Positions 56,619 through 64,000 of a DNA stretch of 64,000 nucleotides are shown piece after piece. Location of the stretch: positions 124,001 through 188,000 of the forward strand of contig NZ_JAFHKT010000143.1 in NCBI RefSeq assembly GCF_017052465.1. Direction: 5' to 3'. The translations under genes were made by a program, and so were the position numbers. How positions within the stretch are numbered: position 1 is the stretch's first letter; every line of letters starts with the position of its first letter. The notes under the pieces were generated by a model. The model worked only from the letters and a program-made list of their open reading frames with translations. It was not told where the DNA came from and did not search any database. The DNA comes from Arthrobacter pascens (GTDB taxonomy: Bacteria; Actinomycetota; Actinomycetes; Actinomycetales; Micrococcaceae).

Positions 56619-56830
56619 CAACCACCACAGCACCAGCCGGCTTCACCATCCCAGCCACCGTCGGCGGGAACATCCACAAGGGCCCGGCCGCGGGCGACGT
56701 CGAAACCACCTGGACGCCGGAAGAGGGTTTCCTGGTCTACGTCGGCGACTCCGAAGGCATGACAGTCGATGAGGCAAGGAAGCTGGCTGCAGACCTGCGA
56801 GGCGTGCTGGAGCGCGTCGCAGACCTGTAG
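56615..56830 (+). CDS. Small hypothetical protein, second gene of the left-end pair
   Basis: 71 aa from GTG 56615, overlapping the previous stop (GTGA) with CAGGGGG upstream. It is Thr/Ala-rich at the start, with a C-terminal helix MTVDEARKLAADLRGVLERVADL that could mediate dimerisation. No known domain. A strong terminator follows. Small proteins near an attachment site can be excision or regulatory factors, but this one has no visible helix-turn-helix. Confidence 0.72.
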   Translation: MTTTTAPAGFTIPATVGGNIHKGPAAGDVETTWTPEEGFLVYVGDSEGMTVDEARKLAADLRGVLERVADL

Positions 56831-56839
56831 ACAGGCACA

Positions 56840-56880
56840 AGAGAGCCCCGCATCTGGCAACGGATGCGGGGCTCTCTGCT
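56840..56880. terminator. Strong terminator between the left-end pair and the tape measure gene
   Basis: AGAGAGCCCCGCATC (56840-56854) pairs perfectly with GATGCGGGGCTCTCT (56863-56877) around an 8-nt loop. It sits between convergent genes and can serve both directions. Confidence 0.9.
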
Positions 56881-56904
56881 TTGCGGGTGATGGGTCCGCA
56901 AACC

Positions 56905-59900
56905 TTACCGGCGGCCGGGCCGGACGTACTGGGAACTCGCGTCCGCGCTGCGGATCTCCGAGCGGGCCACCTGCGTGGCGACGCCGTTGAACACTCCGAG
57001 GATCTCGCCGGAGTCCATCACGAGTGTGCCCGTCATCGCCATGGGCCCCTGCGCGGCCGAGGCAGGGATTGGGCGGTAGGACGTGGCCGGTGTGTAGACC
57101 TTCGGGACGACGCTCATGGCATCGCCCAGGGCGCTCGCCTGCTTGGCAACGCTACCCTTGCCGGCTTCGAGCCGCGCGGCGAGCGTGCCGGTGAAGTTGT
57201 CACCGATCGCCGCGGCCTTCCTCGAGGGGGAGCGGATGCCGAGGGCCTTCTTCAGTGCGGCCTCCATGCTAAGGCCGATCTTCAGCATCTGCTGTTCGAT
57301 GGCCTTCTCCTGCGACTGCAGGCCCTTCACCAGCCCTGCGGCGGCGTTGACCCCGCCCTTGTACATGGCGTTCGTGACGTAGGTGCCGGCCGCGTTGGAA
57401 GCGGAGTCAATAGCGGTGTACACGCCGTTGAGGTCCCGGACGTCGGCCTTGCTGCCCTTCAGCAGCGCATCCGCGGCGGCGCCGCCCTCCGCTGTGCCGA
57501 GGCCAGCGATCTCCTGGAGGATCGCGCCGGAGTAGCCCATCTGCTGGAGCCGCTGCAGTTTCCCGGCGAAGGCACGGATTCGTCCCAGGGCGGCCTGTCC
57601 GGCGCCGCGTATCCCGCCCACGGTCACCTCCGAGAAAGGGCTCGTGGCCTTCATCGCGCCGCCGATGCTGAACTCGCCCGAGAGCGTGCCGGCGACCGTA
57701 TCCCGGACCTGAGTGAGGTCTTCCATGCGCTGCTTCGCCGTCTCCAGGGACTTGCCCAGCCGCTCGGATCGGGCGTACAGTCCGCGGAGCATCTGGTCAG
57801 ACCAGTTCGCCCGCTGCAGCAGCGTTCCCCGCTGGGAAGGAAGGTTGCCGCTGTTGGCCACCGTGCGCAGCCGGTCGGAGAACGAGTATGCCGAGGACAG
57901 CCCGCCGGCGACAGTCCGGTAGGACTCCCCTCGGGCATCGTCCAGGCGCAGCTCCGCGGCTTGCTCGGCCCGGTAGGCGGCTGATTTCTTCAACTCAGCC
58001 AGCCGCCGCTTAGCTGCCGCTGACACGGCCCCGCCGGCGGCGAACTTGGGCAGTATGCCGGCGTCGAGCATCCGCCGGAACCGGTAGACCTCAGCCTGGC
58101 CACCCATCTTGCGGACGTCGTCAGCGTCCAAGACATGCTCGCCGTCAGACAGGAGGGCGAGGATGGAATCGGATGTGTCCGTGCCCGGCCCGGCCACGGC
58201 CCCGCCGACGGCGAAAGCCTGCGGCCCCTTGGTCTTGCCGCCGCCGTTGTTCTGCACCGAGTCGGAACGCGTGCTTGTAATGATCTCGGCGCGGTGGGTG
58301 GTGATGTAGATATTGGCCGTCTTGCCATTCACGGCATCTACGGCAGCACCCGTCTCCTGAGCCATGCGCTTGGCCGCATCGGACATCCAGGTGTTGATGT
58401 TGGCCTTGGGCGGGATGTCCATGACATCGCGGGCCAGCGCGTCAGCAGCGGCGCCCGTGAGGCCCATGCCTTCGCCGGTCTTCTTCATCGCGTTGAAGGT
58501 GTCCACGAGGTTCTGCTGCAGCTCGGGCATGCCAGCGCCTGCCTTGGCCTTCGCCTCTATCTCAGCCATGCCCGTCTGGGCGACAGACTGGAACTGGGCG
58601 TTCAGGATCCGGCCCGCGTCGGTCGTCCGGTCGAAGTCCGTCTTGGACTTGTTCAGCGCCGCGCCGAGCCCCATCTGCTCCTTGGCCATGGCCTTTGCGG
58701 CTTCCGCCCCGTAGCCCTGCGCCTCATACTGCTTTGCGATGGCAGCGGTGGCTTCCTCAATAGCACCCGCCGTGGCGTCGATTGCCGCCTCGTGAGCCGC
58801 CTCGGCCTCGCGTGCGCTCAAGTTGGAAAGGCCCGCAGCGAACAAGGCCGCCGTGAACTTCTCTAGGTCGGTTGCAGCACCCTGGGCAGACACGCCAATC
58901 TCGTCAAGCGCTTCCTGCACCTCGGGCGTGATCGGAACAACCTGGCCTGTGGCGTCGGTGTAGCTCTGGACGGCGCTGGTGGCGGCGCCCATCGAGGCGG
59001 GGACCTTGCCCATGGCGAAGTCGAGGAGGTCCTGGCCTTCGACGACGACGCCGGCCTCGTTGGCCAGCCCCTGCAGGGCGTCCTTGTAGCCGGGAACTGC
59101 GTTCAGCGCGTCCTGGGCGCTCTTCCCGTTCTTCTCGAACTCGCTGGTGAGCAGCTTGAAGGACTGCGCGGCAGTGTCCGCGCCGCCGTTCTTGGTGAGG
59201 TTGCCCATCTCGTCGCCGAGCCTCTTGAACTCGTCGGTGACCTGCCCGATGTGGGTCTTGGGCATGTTGACCAGCTGGTTCAGCGGGTCGGCGAGGTTCA
59301 GATTCATCCAGTCGTTGAAGTCCTGGTTGGTCAGCTCCCGGACAGCGTCGGACATGCCGTTCACATTGGTGACGACGTCGGCACTGAACAGCTTGTTCCA
59401 GCCTTGGAAGACACTGTCCAGCCCGGAAGGGTCGATGTCCTTGCCGGAGTTGGCGACCTTCAGCAGGGCCTGCCCGAAGTCCTCCGCTGACTTGGTGTCG
59501 TGTTCACCGAAGACTGCCCCGGCGACCTGCAAAGCCACCAAGGCGCCGGCGGCGACTCCCGCTGCCTTGCCTACGCCGCCGATGACACTGGCCGCTTTGG
59601 AGCCCTTCGGGGCTATCTGGTCCAGGGAGTCCTTGAAGTCGGCGACCTTGGGCAGGATGGTCATGAACGCGCCGCCGAGCAGCAGGCCGGCCCCGGTGAT
59701 GCCGGCGATGCCGAGGCCTGCGTTCAGTGCCGGGGTGGGGATCTTGCCGAGGCCGTCCACCAGGTCCTCGGCACCCTGCACCAGACCGCGCAGTGACTCG
59801 GAGACACCGGACCCGCTCTTGATCAGCAGGGAATCGAACGAGCCGCCCAGCTTCTCAATGTCGCCGGCGAGGTTGTCCTGCTTGATCGACGCCGTCACAG

Positions 59901-60882
59901 CTGCGTAGCCGGATTCGTTGACCTTGTCGATCCAGTCGCCGATGCCCTTTGCGCCCTGCTCGTAAAGCACGTTCGCGCCTCGGATAGCGTCGGTCCCGAA
60001 GATAGTCGCCAGGGCGGAATCGCGCTGCGCCTGAGTCAGGCCGCCGAGCTTGTCCTGCAACTGTCCCGCGAGGCTGGTAACGCCGACAAACGCGCCCTTG
60101 GAGTCGTACGCGGCGATGCCGAGCTCTGCCATCTTGTCAGCGGACTCACCAGCGGGCGCTGCCAGCTTCAGCAGCATCGTCTTCAGGGCCGTGCCGGAGT
60201 CCGAGCCGACGAGGCCGGCGGAGGCGAACGCGGCGAGCGTGCCTGTCGTGTCCTCAAGGCTGAGGCCGAACTGGGAGGCCACCAGCCCGGACTGCTTCAG
60301 CGCCCCGCCGATGTCCTCCACTGACCCTTGGGCTTTGCCTGCGCCGGCGGCGAGGAGGTCCGCGACGTGGGGAATGTCCTTGCCCTGCAGCTTGAACTGT
60401 GTGAGCGCCGTAGCGCTGATTTCGGCAGCTTCTCCGACTGCCAGGGAGCCGGCTGCGGCCAGCGACAGTGCCCCCTTCAGACCACCGGCTAGGACATCCT
60501 TGGTGGAGACGCCGGCCTTCGCCAGCTCGTCGATGCCCTGGGCGGCTTCCTTCGCCGAGAAGGACGTGTCAGCGCCGGCGTTGATGGCGGCTTCGCGGAG
60601 CCGGTCCATGTTGCCGGCTGTCTCATGGGTGGAGGCTTGGACTTCGGACATAGCCGAGTCGAATTCGCTGGCGGCCTTCACCGCGAGGGCAACGCCGGCC
60701 AGCAGACCCGCGCCCATGACCATCCCGGCGCGCCCGACGCGGTCCATGTGCTGCTCGTTGTCTTTGGAGAACTTGGCGAGCTTGCTGCCCATGTCCTCAG
60801 CGGCCTTGCCCGCCGTCCTGAGGCCGGACATGAAGCCGGAGACCTTCGCCTCCAGCTCGATGCTGATACTTCTCGTTGCCAT
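56905..60882 (-). CDS. Phage tail tape measure protein
   Basis: 1,325 aa from ATG 60882 (MATRSISIELEAKVSGFM); an in-frame ATG at 60894 is an alternative. The N-terminal TP901-type tape measure domain spans about residues 70-300 (AASEFDSAMSEVQASTHET, FSAKEAAQGIDELAKAGV). A membrane-like segment near residues 430-455 (AGLGIAGITGAGLLLGGAF) is followed by Ala-rich coiled coil. The C-terminal region has LLSDGEHVLDADDVRKMGG and ALGIRSPSRKAAAIGDN, a tail seen in many siphophage tape measures. Predicted tail length is roughly 200 nm at about 0.15 nm per residue. No tail chaperone, major tail, capsid or terminase gene adjoins it, and the next gene in its direction is the integration junction. Confidence 0.92.
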   Translation of the reverse strand: MATRSISIELEAKVSGFMSGLRTAGKAAEDMGSKLAKFSKDNEQHMDRVGRAGMVMGAGLLAGVALAVKAASEFDSAMSEVQASTHETAGNMDRLREAAINAGADTSFSAKEAAQGIDELAKAGVSTKDVLAGGLKGALSLAAAGSLAVGEAAEISATALTQFKLQGKDIPHVADLLAAGAGKAQGSVEDIGGALKQSGLVASQFGLSLEDTTGTLAAFASAGLVGSDSGTALKTMLLKLAAPAGESADKMAELGIAAYDSKGAFVGVTSLAGQLQDKLGGLTQAQRDSALATIFGTDAIRGANVLYEQGAKGIGDWIDKVNESGYAAVTASIKQDNLAGDIEKLGGSFDSLLIKSGSGVSESLRGLVQGAEDLVDGLGKIPTPALNAGLGIAGITGAGLLLGGAFMTILPKVADFKDSLDQIAPKGSKAASVIGGVGKAAGVAAGALVALQVAGAVFGEHDTKSAEDFGQALLKVANSGKDIDPSGLDSVFQGWNKLFSADVVTNVNGMSDAVRELTNQDFNDWMNLNLADPLNQLVNMPKTHIGQVTDEFKRLGDEMGNLTKNGGADTAAQSFKLLTSEFEKNGKSAQDALNAVPGYKDALQGLANEAGVVVEGQDLLDFAMGKVPASMGAATSAVQSYTDATGQVVPITPEVQEALDEIGVSAQGAATDLEKFTAALFAAGLSNLSAREAEAAHEAAIDATAGAIEEATAAIAKQYEAQGYGAEAAKAMAKEQMGLGAALNKSKTDFDRTTDAGRILNAQFQSVAQTGMAEIEAKAKAGAGMPELQQNLVDTFNAMKKTGEGMGLTGAAADALARDVMDIPPKANINTWMSDAAKRMAQETGAAVDAVNGKTANIYITTHRAEIITSTRSDSVQNNGGGKTKGPQAFAVGGAVAGPGTDTSDSILALLSDGEHVLDADDVRKMGGQAEVYRFRRMLDAGILPKFAAGGAVSAAAKRRLAELKKSAAYRAEQAAELRLDDARGESYRTVAGGLSSAYSFSDRLRTVANSGNLPSQRGTLLQRANWSDQMLRGLYARSERLGKSLETAKQRMEDLTQVRDTVAGTLSGEFSIGGAMKATSPFSEVTVGGIRGAGQAALGRIRAFAGKLQRLQQMGYSGAILQEIAGLGTAEGGAAADALLKGSKADVRDLNGVYTAIDSASNAAGTYVTNAMYKGGVNAAAGLVKGLQSQEKAIEQQMLKIGLSMEAALKKALGIRSPSRKAAAIGDNFTGTLAARLEAGKGSVAKQASALGDAMSVVPKVYTPATSYRPIPASAAQGPMAMTGTLVMDSGEILGVFNGVATQVARSEIRSADASSQYVRPGRR

Positions 60883-60972
60883 AAAAAATCCCATCACTAA
60901 GTAAGTGTTGTGGGATGCCCCTATTCTACCGAACGAGCCTGGGCGGAACGGGGATCCCGTGTTCTGAGCCGT

Positions 60973-61144
60973 GGGGGGTGACCCCCTAGAGACTCTGCGG
61001 CAGGGACCGCCGGAGAGCATCCTTCACACCGCCGCGAAATTCGCGGTTTTTGTGGGGCCGCTGATCAAAAAGGTCTATCCTGCGGCGGTGTGTAAGACTC
61101 TCTCCGGCGGTCATTTCGGCCGCGCCCTTTGGGGGTCACCCCCC
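60973..61144. repeat. Collinear nested inverted repeat upstream of the tape measure gene
   Basis: Three blocks occur on the left and again, in reverse complement and at identical spacing, on the right. GGGGGGTGACCCCC: 60973-60986 and 61131-61144. GACCGCCGGAGAG: 61005-61017 and 61100-61112. CACACCGCCGC: 61025-61035 and 61082-61092. That gives 38 of 63 positions identical per arm. Between the blocks the arms differ. A short palindrome CCGCGAA-A-TTCGCGG (61032-61046) with a T-run lies just inside the left arm. The DNA is non-coding. Confidence 0.9.
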
Positions 61145-61157
61145 TGGGGGCGCGGCC
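61118..61157 (-). terminator. GC-rich hairpin after the 61172-61978 gene
   Basis: GGCCGCGCCC (61118-61127) pairs with GGGCGCGGCC (61148-61157), with an inner GGGGGTCACCCCC hairpin. It lies just downstream of the minus-strand stop at 61172 but lacks a T-tract; it shares sequence with the outer block of the nested inverted repeat. Confidence 0.5.
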
Positions 61158-61171
61158 GGCCTGCCTCCTGC

Positions 61172-61978
61172 CTAGACCGTCTGCCGGCCCTTCAGCGGGT
61201 GCAGGCGGGGAAGGGTGGCCTCGTGGAAGCGCAGCCACTCCGTCTCCTGCTCCGAGGGCGTCGGCAGCCACGGTTCAAGGCCCGGCGTGGACACGAGGTA
61301 CACGAGGCGATCGACGGTGCTGGCAGCGCCCGGCATGGGCGGGATCATGCCGTGCGAGCCGGCCTTGTATCCGACCAGAGACAGGTAGTTCTTGGCGATA
61401 GAGAAGGAACCGCGGTAGTCCTGCTCCACTCGCTTGGCCGTGAGGCTGGCGTGTGCCTGACGGATGCGGCCATACCTGTCGGCGAGCAGCTGCAGTTCGA
61501 CGTCCTCGCCCGCGTTGGGCTTGGACTTCACGATGGTCCGGGCCTGGGCGAGGACGTCGTCGTGCGCAGGCCTGAGGTAGCTCGTGATGATACCGTCAGC
61601 GCCGTCGTTGGTGAAGTGGTTGAACACGCTGCGGACTGCCTGTTCCCTCGCCGTCTCCATCGCGTGGAGCAGGAGACGGTGGGCTTCGTTGCGGCGGCGC
61701 TCCTCCAGGATCTCATCACCTGTTGGCCATTCGGGTTTGTCGTCTCCGGCGCGGGCGAGGATGAGTTCGGTCAGCTCGTGCTCTGAGCGTTCGGTGGGTG
61801 CGGGGATGGTGGCGTATGCCTGGTCGATGCGGTACACGCGCAGCGCGTCGTTGATGAGTGCGCCGGGCAGGTCGAATGCGCCCGTCTCGGGGCCGGTGAG
61901 GACGGTGGCGTACCTGCTGAGGTTCTTGTCTGATCCGATGATGGTGGAGATGGGGAGTGCCTTGGTTTTCGTTGACAT
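61172..61978 (-). CDS. Hypothetical protein of the integrated element
   Basis: 268 aa from ATG 61978 (MSTKTKALPISTIIGSDKNL), preceded by AAAGG. The sequence is charged and helical (RRRNEAHRLLLHAMETAREQ, ELQLLADRYGRIRQAHASLT) without membrane segments, and a Pro-rich stretch lies near the C terminus. No family is recognised. It lies upstream of the tape measure gene on the same strand, separated by the inverted-repeat region, and downstream of the small-gene operon. Confidence 0.78.
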   Translation of the reverse strand: MSTKTKALPISTIIGSDKNLSRYATVLTGPETGAFDLPGALINDALRVYRIDQAYATIPAPTERSEHELTELILARAGDDKPEWPTGDEILEERRRNEAHRLLLHAMETAREQAVRSVFNHFTNDGADGIITSYLRPAHDDVLAQARTIVKSKPNAGEDVELQLLADRYGRIRQAHASLTAKRVEQDYRGSFSIAKNYLSLVGYKAGSHGMIPPMPGAASTVDRLVYLVSTPGLEPWLPTPSEQETEWLRFHEATLPRLHPLKGRQTV

Positions 61979-61980
61979 GG

Positions 61981-62172
61981 TTAGTTGCCTTTCTGGTTGT
62001 TGGTGGCGTCGATGGTGCTGAGGTCCGCCCCCCGGGCTTCGAGGATGATGTGCGTTCGGAGGCCGCGTTCGACGAGGCTGCGGGCCATCTGCGCGTAGCT
62101 CGGCGGCGGGGCGGCGGGCAGCTCGGCGGGGATGGGCCGGGTGCGGCGCTTGGTGGTGTTGCGGCGTGGCAT
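61981..62172 (-). CDS. Small basic hypothetical protein
   Basis: 63 aa from ATG 62172 (MPRRNTTKRRTRPIPAEL): an Arg/Lys-rich N terminus, a Pro-rich linker and a helix (MARSLVERGLRTHIILEARG). The basic start suggests nucleic acid contact but no fold is identified. Its stop is 2 bp from the start codon of the 268-aa gene. Confidence 0.65.
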   Translation of the reverse strand: MPRRNTTKRRTRPIPAELPAAPPPSYAQMARSLVERGLRTHIILEARGADLSTIDATNNQKGN

Positions 62173-62183
62173 CGTGTTTCCTT

Positions 62184-62432
62184 TCAGCTGGGGTTGGCGA
62201 AGGCTTCGAGGACCAGGGCGAGGACGAGTAGGCCGCCGTCTGGGTGCCCTTCGGCCATGCTGTCCATGAGGCCGGCGCTGATGGTGACCAGGGCTTTGGC
62301 GATGTCGAGCTGGCGCTGTTGCGGGTCCTCGGAGTCCATGGCGGCGGTGATGACATGGGCGTCCGTGAGGGAGCCGGGGCGTTCGAGTACTTGGCTTATG
62401 AGCGCGAACGCTGCTTCCTGTTCTGGTGTCAT
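62184..62432 (-). CDS. Small hypothetical protein
   Basis: 82 aa from ATG 62432 (MTPEQEAAFALISQVLERPG). It is all-helical by composition, acidic, with a C-terminal Leu-rich helix. Its start overlaps the stop of the preceding gene by 4 bp. No recognised domain. Confidence 0.7.
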   Translation of the reverse strand: MTPEQEAAFALISQVLERPGSLTDAHVITAAMDSEDPQQRQLDIAKALVTISAGLMDSMAEGHPDGGLLVLALVLEAFANPS

Positions 62433-62722
62433 GGCTGGGCTTCCTGTTTGGCTTCGGCGATGAGGCGGGCTTGCTGGTCTTGTTTGTCGGCGTAGTGGTT
62501 GGCGAGGGTGCCGGCGAGGACTGCCGCGGTGCTGGTCCCGTCGGGCAGGGTCTGCCACTCGGCGGGCAGGACGTCGCGGATGGCTTCCCTGGCTGCGTAG
62601 GCAAGTTCGGAGGCCCTGACGGTCGGCGCCGGCCGGCGTTCCCTGGGCGGCTCGGGTCGGTGCAACTGTGCGCCTGGTCGCTCGCCGCTGGCACCGGCGC
62701 CGAGGGTGGTGAGGTCTATCAC
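62429..62722 (-). CDS. Hypothetical protein
   Basis: 97 aa from GTG 62722. A Gly/Pro-rich start is followed by a helical domain (ASELAYAAREAIRDVLPAEW, then a C-terminal Gln/Ala helix). It overlaps genes on both sides by 4 bp (GTGA and ATGA). Function unknown. Confidence 0.7.
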   Translation of the reverse strand: MIDLTTLGAGASGERPGAQLHRPEPPRERRPAPTVRASELAYAAREAIRDVLPAEWQTLPDGTSTAAVLAGTLANHYADKQDQQARLIAEAKQEAQP

Positions 62723-62895
62723 TGTTGGCCTCCGGTCCGTGCTTGGCAGGTGCAGCGCTCGCGTTCGGCGAGGAGCTGCTTGAGTTCTGTTTCGACGGCG
62801 TCATAGTCCGCTTGCAGGTACTCTCGCTTCTTTGTCTGCATGCGGGCTTCGCGCCTCCACCAGCGGCGGGAGTCGGGGACTGTCTTGCCCGTCAT
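62719..62895 (-). CDS. Very small hypothetical protein
   Basis: 58 aa from ATG 62895 (MTGKTVPDSRRWWRREARM). The N terminus is Arg/Trp-rich, followed by a charged coiled-coil-like helix and a short CTC motif (RCTCQ) near the end. Four-base overlaps on both sides tie it into the operon and support it as real despite its size. Confidence 0.68.
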   Translation of the reverse strand: MTGKTVPDSRRWWRREARMQTKKREYLQADYDAVETELKQLLAERERCTCQARTGGQQ

Positions 62896-63251
62896 GGCCG
62901 GCCATCCTTGGGGAGGACGATCAGCTGGAGCCGGTTGTACGCGTCGGTGAGTGTCTGGCGGACGTCGTCGAGCCCGTCGCCTTCCGGTGGGAGGAACTTA
63001 TTGTCCTGGTAGCGCGGGGTCCAAAGCGGTTTGGTGAGGTGCCACATGCGGACCAGGGCGCCGGTGGCGTTGTCCTTGCCGATGAGTTCGATGCCGGGGT
63101 TGCCGTGGTCGATGCCGGAGCGGATCCGGCCGATGGCTTGGAAGCGATCACGGTGCTCGAAGCGGAGCTCGTCGAGCTGCTTGGCGATGTCCTTGGTGAT
63201 CAGGACGCCTTCGATGGTGAGGGTGTTGAGGCTGGCTTGCGTGGTTGTCAT
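62892..63251 (-). CDS. Hypothetical protein, first gene of the small-gene operon
   Basis: 119 aa from ATG 63251, with AAGGA 7 nt upstream. Segments LTIEGVLITKDIAKQLDELR and IRSGIDHGNPGIELIGKDN are followed by WHLTKPLWTPRYQDNK. It is mixed alpha/beta with no family recognised. It begins after the repeat-rich spacer that separates it from the primase gene and overlaps the next gene by 4 bp. Confidence 0.75.
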   Translation of the reverse strand: MTTTQASLNTLTIEGVLITKDIAKQLDELRFEHRDRFQAIGRIRSGIDHGNPGIELIGKDNATGALVRMWHLTKPLWTPRYQDNKFLPPEGDGLDDVRQTLTDAYNRLQLIVLPKDGRP

Positions 63252-63288
63252 GCTGAATTCCTTGAGTTTTCGGGGATTTTTTGAGGGG

Positions 63289-63371
63289 AGTGGCGTTAGT
63301 GGCATGGCTTAAGGAACTTTTCTTTACCCGCACGCGTAGAAAGAAACAGTTGCCACGCCACTTGCGCCACT
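63289..63371. repeat. Hairpin with GTGGC repeats between the primase and the small-gene operon
   Basis: AGTGGCGTTAGTGGCATGGC (63289-63308) is nearly the reverse complement of GCCACGCCACTTGCGCCACT (63352-63371). TTTCTTT and AAAGAAA lie inside, so about 83 nt can fold into one hairpin. GTGGC/GCCAC occurs five times in it. The right arm overlaps the primase stop codon by 2 bp. The repeats could be iterons of a replication origin recognised by the P4-like primase, or the hairpin could terminate the primase transcript. Confidence 0.75.
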
Positions 63372-64000
63372 AATAGCCATTCGAGCCTGCGAATGCGCTG
63401 AGTCCGGTGAGTGGCTGGAGACGGATTCCGGCGCGGATGCGAACTCCGCCGGTGCCTTTCCTCGCCTCATAGCCGCGTTGCTCCAGCTGGATGCCGAAGG
63501 CGCGTTTGCTCATGGGCGGGTGCCCTTCGGCTGCTGCCCATTGGCTCCATGCCTGGTGCAGCGGCTCGGTGAGTGATGAGTACTCGGGGCCGGTCTCGCA
63601 TTCCTCGCTGATGAACCGTCCCAGGGCGTCGGCATCGCGGTGGTAGTTGTCGGTGGCGGCGCGGACTGCGGCCGGTTCGGCGAGGCCGTGCTGCTGGTAG
63701 CCCTGCCAGCCGGCGACTGCCCAGGCGAGGACGGCGTCCATCTCCAGCTGCAGCTTCTCGGGCAGGTGCGGGTCCTGCTCTTCGGCGGGGATGACGACGT
63801 CGAATGGTATGACGCGGATGCGGGCCCAGATGGCGGCGTCGTCTCCGCTGACTTTGGGCAAATGGTTGGTGACCAGCGCCGCCGTGTGCGAGGGCGTGAA
63901 CTCCGTGAAGTCGTGGTAGAGGCGTCTGGCGCGGATCATGTCGCCGCCGGTGAGCCTCTTCATGGTGGCCTCGGCTAGCCGGCGGTCCTTGTCGGACTCG
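63370..64000 (-). CDS. P4-like phage/plasmid primase-helicase (C-terminal part, cut by window edge)
   Basis: The frame runs off the right edge; about 209 C-terminal residues are visible. RLAEATMKRLTGGDMIRARR, then FTPSHTAALVTNHLPKVSG (sensor-1 Asn) and AIWARIRVIPFDVVIP (arginine finger region), match the D5/P4-family SF3 helicase C terminus, followed by an alpha-helical domain. Such proteins pair an N-terminal primase with an SF3 helicase and start replication of phages, plasmids and satellites at adjacent iterons. The N-terminal primase domain is beyond the window. Confidence 0.9.
   Translation of the reverse strand, partial: ESDKDRRLAEATMKRLTGGDMIRARRLYHDFTEFTPSHTAALVTNHLPKVSGDDAAIWARIRVIPFDVVIPAEEQDPHLPEKLQLEMDAVLAWAVAGWQGYQQHGLAEPAAVRAATDNYHRDADALGRFISEECETGPEYSSLTEPLHQAWSQWAAAEGHPPMSKRAFGIQLEQRGYEARKGTGGVRIRAGIRLQPLTGLSAFAGSNGY

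Noticed and set aside
60882..60888. TTTTTTA slippery sequence on the minus strand before the tape measure start, suggesting a tail-chaperone frameshift
   Set aside because: No chaperone gene precedes it; the upstream DNA is the non-coding inverted-repeat region.

Overview
The window is high-GC actinobacterial chromosome, most likely Arthrobacter/Pseudarthrobacter (Micrococcaceae). Supporting signs are the run murA-plsC-gpsA-ddl-DUF3515-thiL-DAK2-recG-rsmD-coaD-DUF177-rpmF-rnc-mutM-smc-ftsY, an IclR-type leu regulator divergent from leuCD, many GTG/TTG starts, and many genes whose -10 box lies only 6-7 nt before the start codon.

Layout. 1-1.2 kb: end of a Pro/Val/Ala-rich envelope protein, then a sortase. 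1.2-7.7 kb: leuB, ilvE, a metallo-beta-lactamase fold hydrolase, an FAH-family hydrolase, gltX and a HAD phosphatase. 8.0-8.4 kb: tRNA-Gln(CTG) and tRNA-Glu(CTC). 8.5-13.5 kb: a membrane acyltransferase, two tandem dynamin-like GTPases and a DUF1697 gene. 13.6-16.5 kb: the IclR regulator and leuCD. 16.7-26.8 kb: cell-wall, phospholipid, thiamine and recombination genes, with three perfect 58-bp tandem repeats at 21 kb. 26.8-28.8 kb: an aminotransferase and a spermidine-synthase-like protein. 28.9-37 kb: coaD through ftsY. 37-48.9 kb: MFS transporter, amt-glnB, zwf, ffh, a hydrolase, riboswitch-controlled thiC, an amidohydrolase, a two-domain VOC protein and an unknown. 49-54.9 kb: rpsP-khpA-rimM-trmD, rplS, two signal peptidase genes, rnhB, DUF2469 and yraN.

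From about 56.37 kb to the right edge the sequence is a mobile element inserted inside comM. The comM frame loses its last roughly 25-30 codons and runs into foreign DNA. In the part visible, the element has two small plus-strand genes, a terminator, and then a minus-strand cluster. Read in transcription order, the cluster is a P4-like primase/helicase (cut by the window edge), six short or unknown genes that mostly overlap, and a 1,325-aa phage tail tape measure protein. No capsid, terminase, portal, major tail or tail-chaperone gene is seen near the tape measure gene. A collinear nested inverted repeat (60973-61144) precedes it, and a repeat-rich hairpin region (63289-63371) follows the primase. 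This could be a phage satellite or a decayed prophage; it is the least explained part of the window.

Regulation visible in the sequence: an identical 12-mer upstream of leuB and leuC (probable shared leu operator), a TPP riboswitch on thiC, a perfect palindrome before the VOC gene, a structured rplS leader, and a probable AUU start codon for the DUF177 gene.
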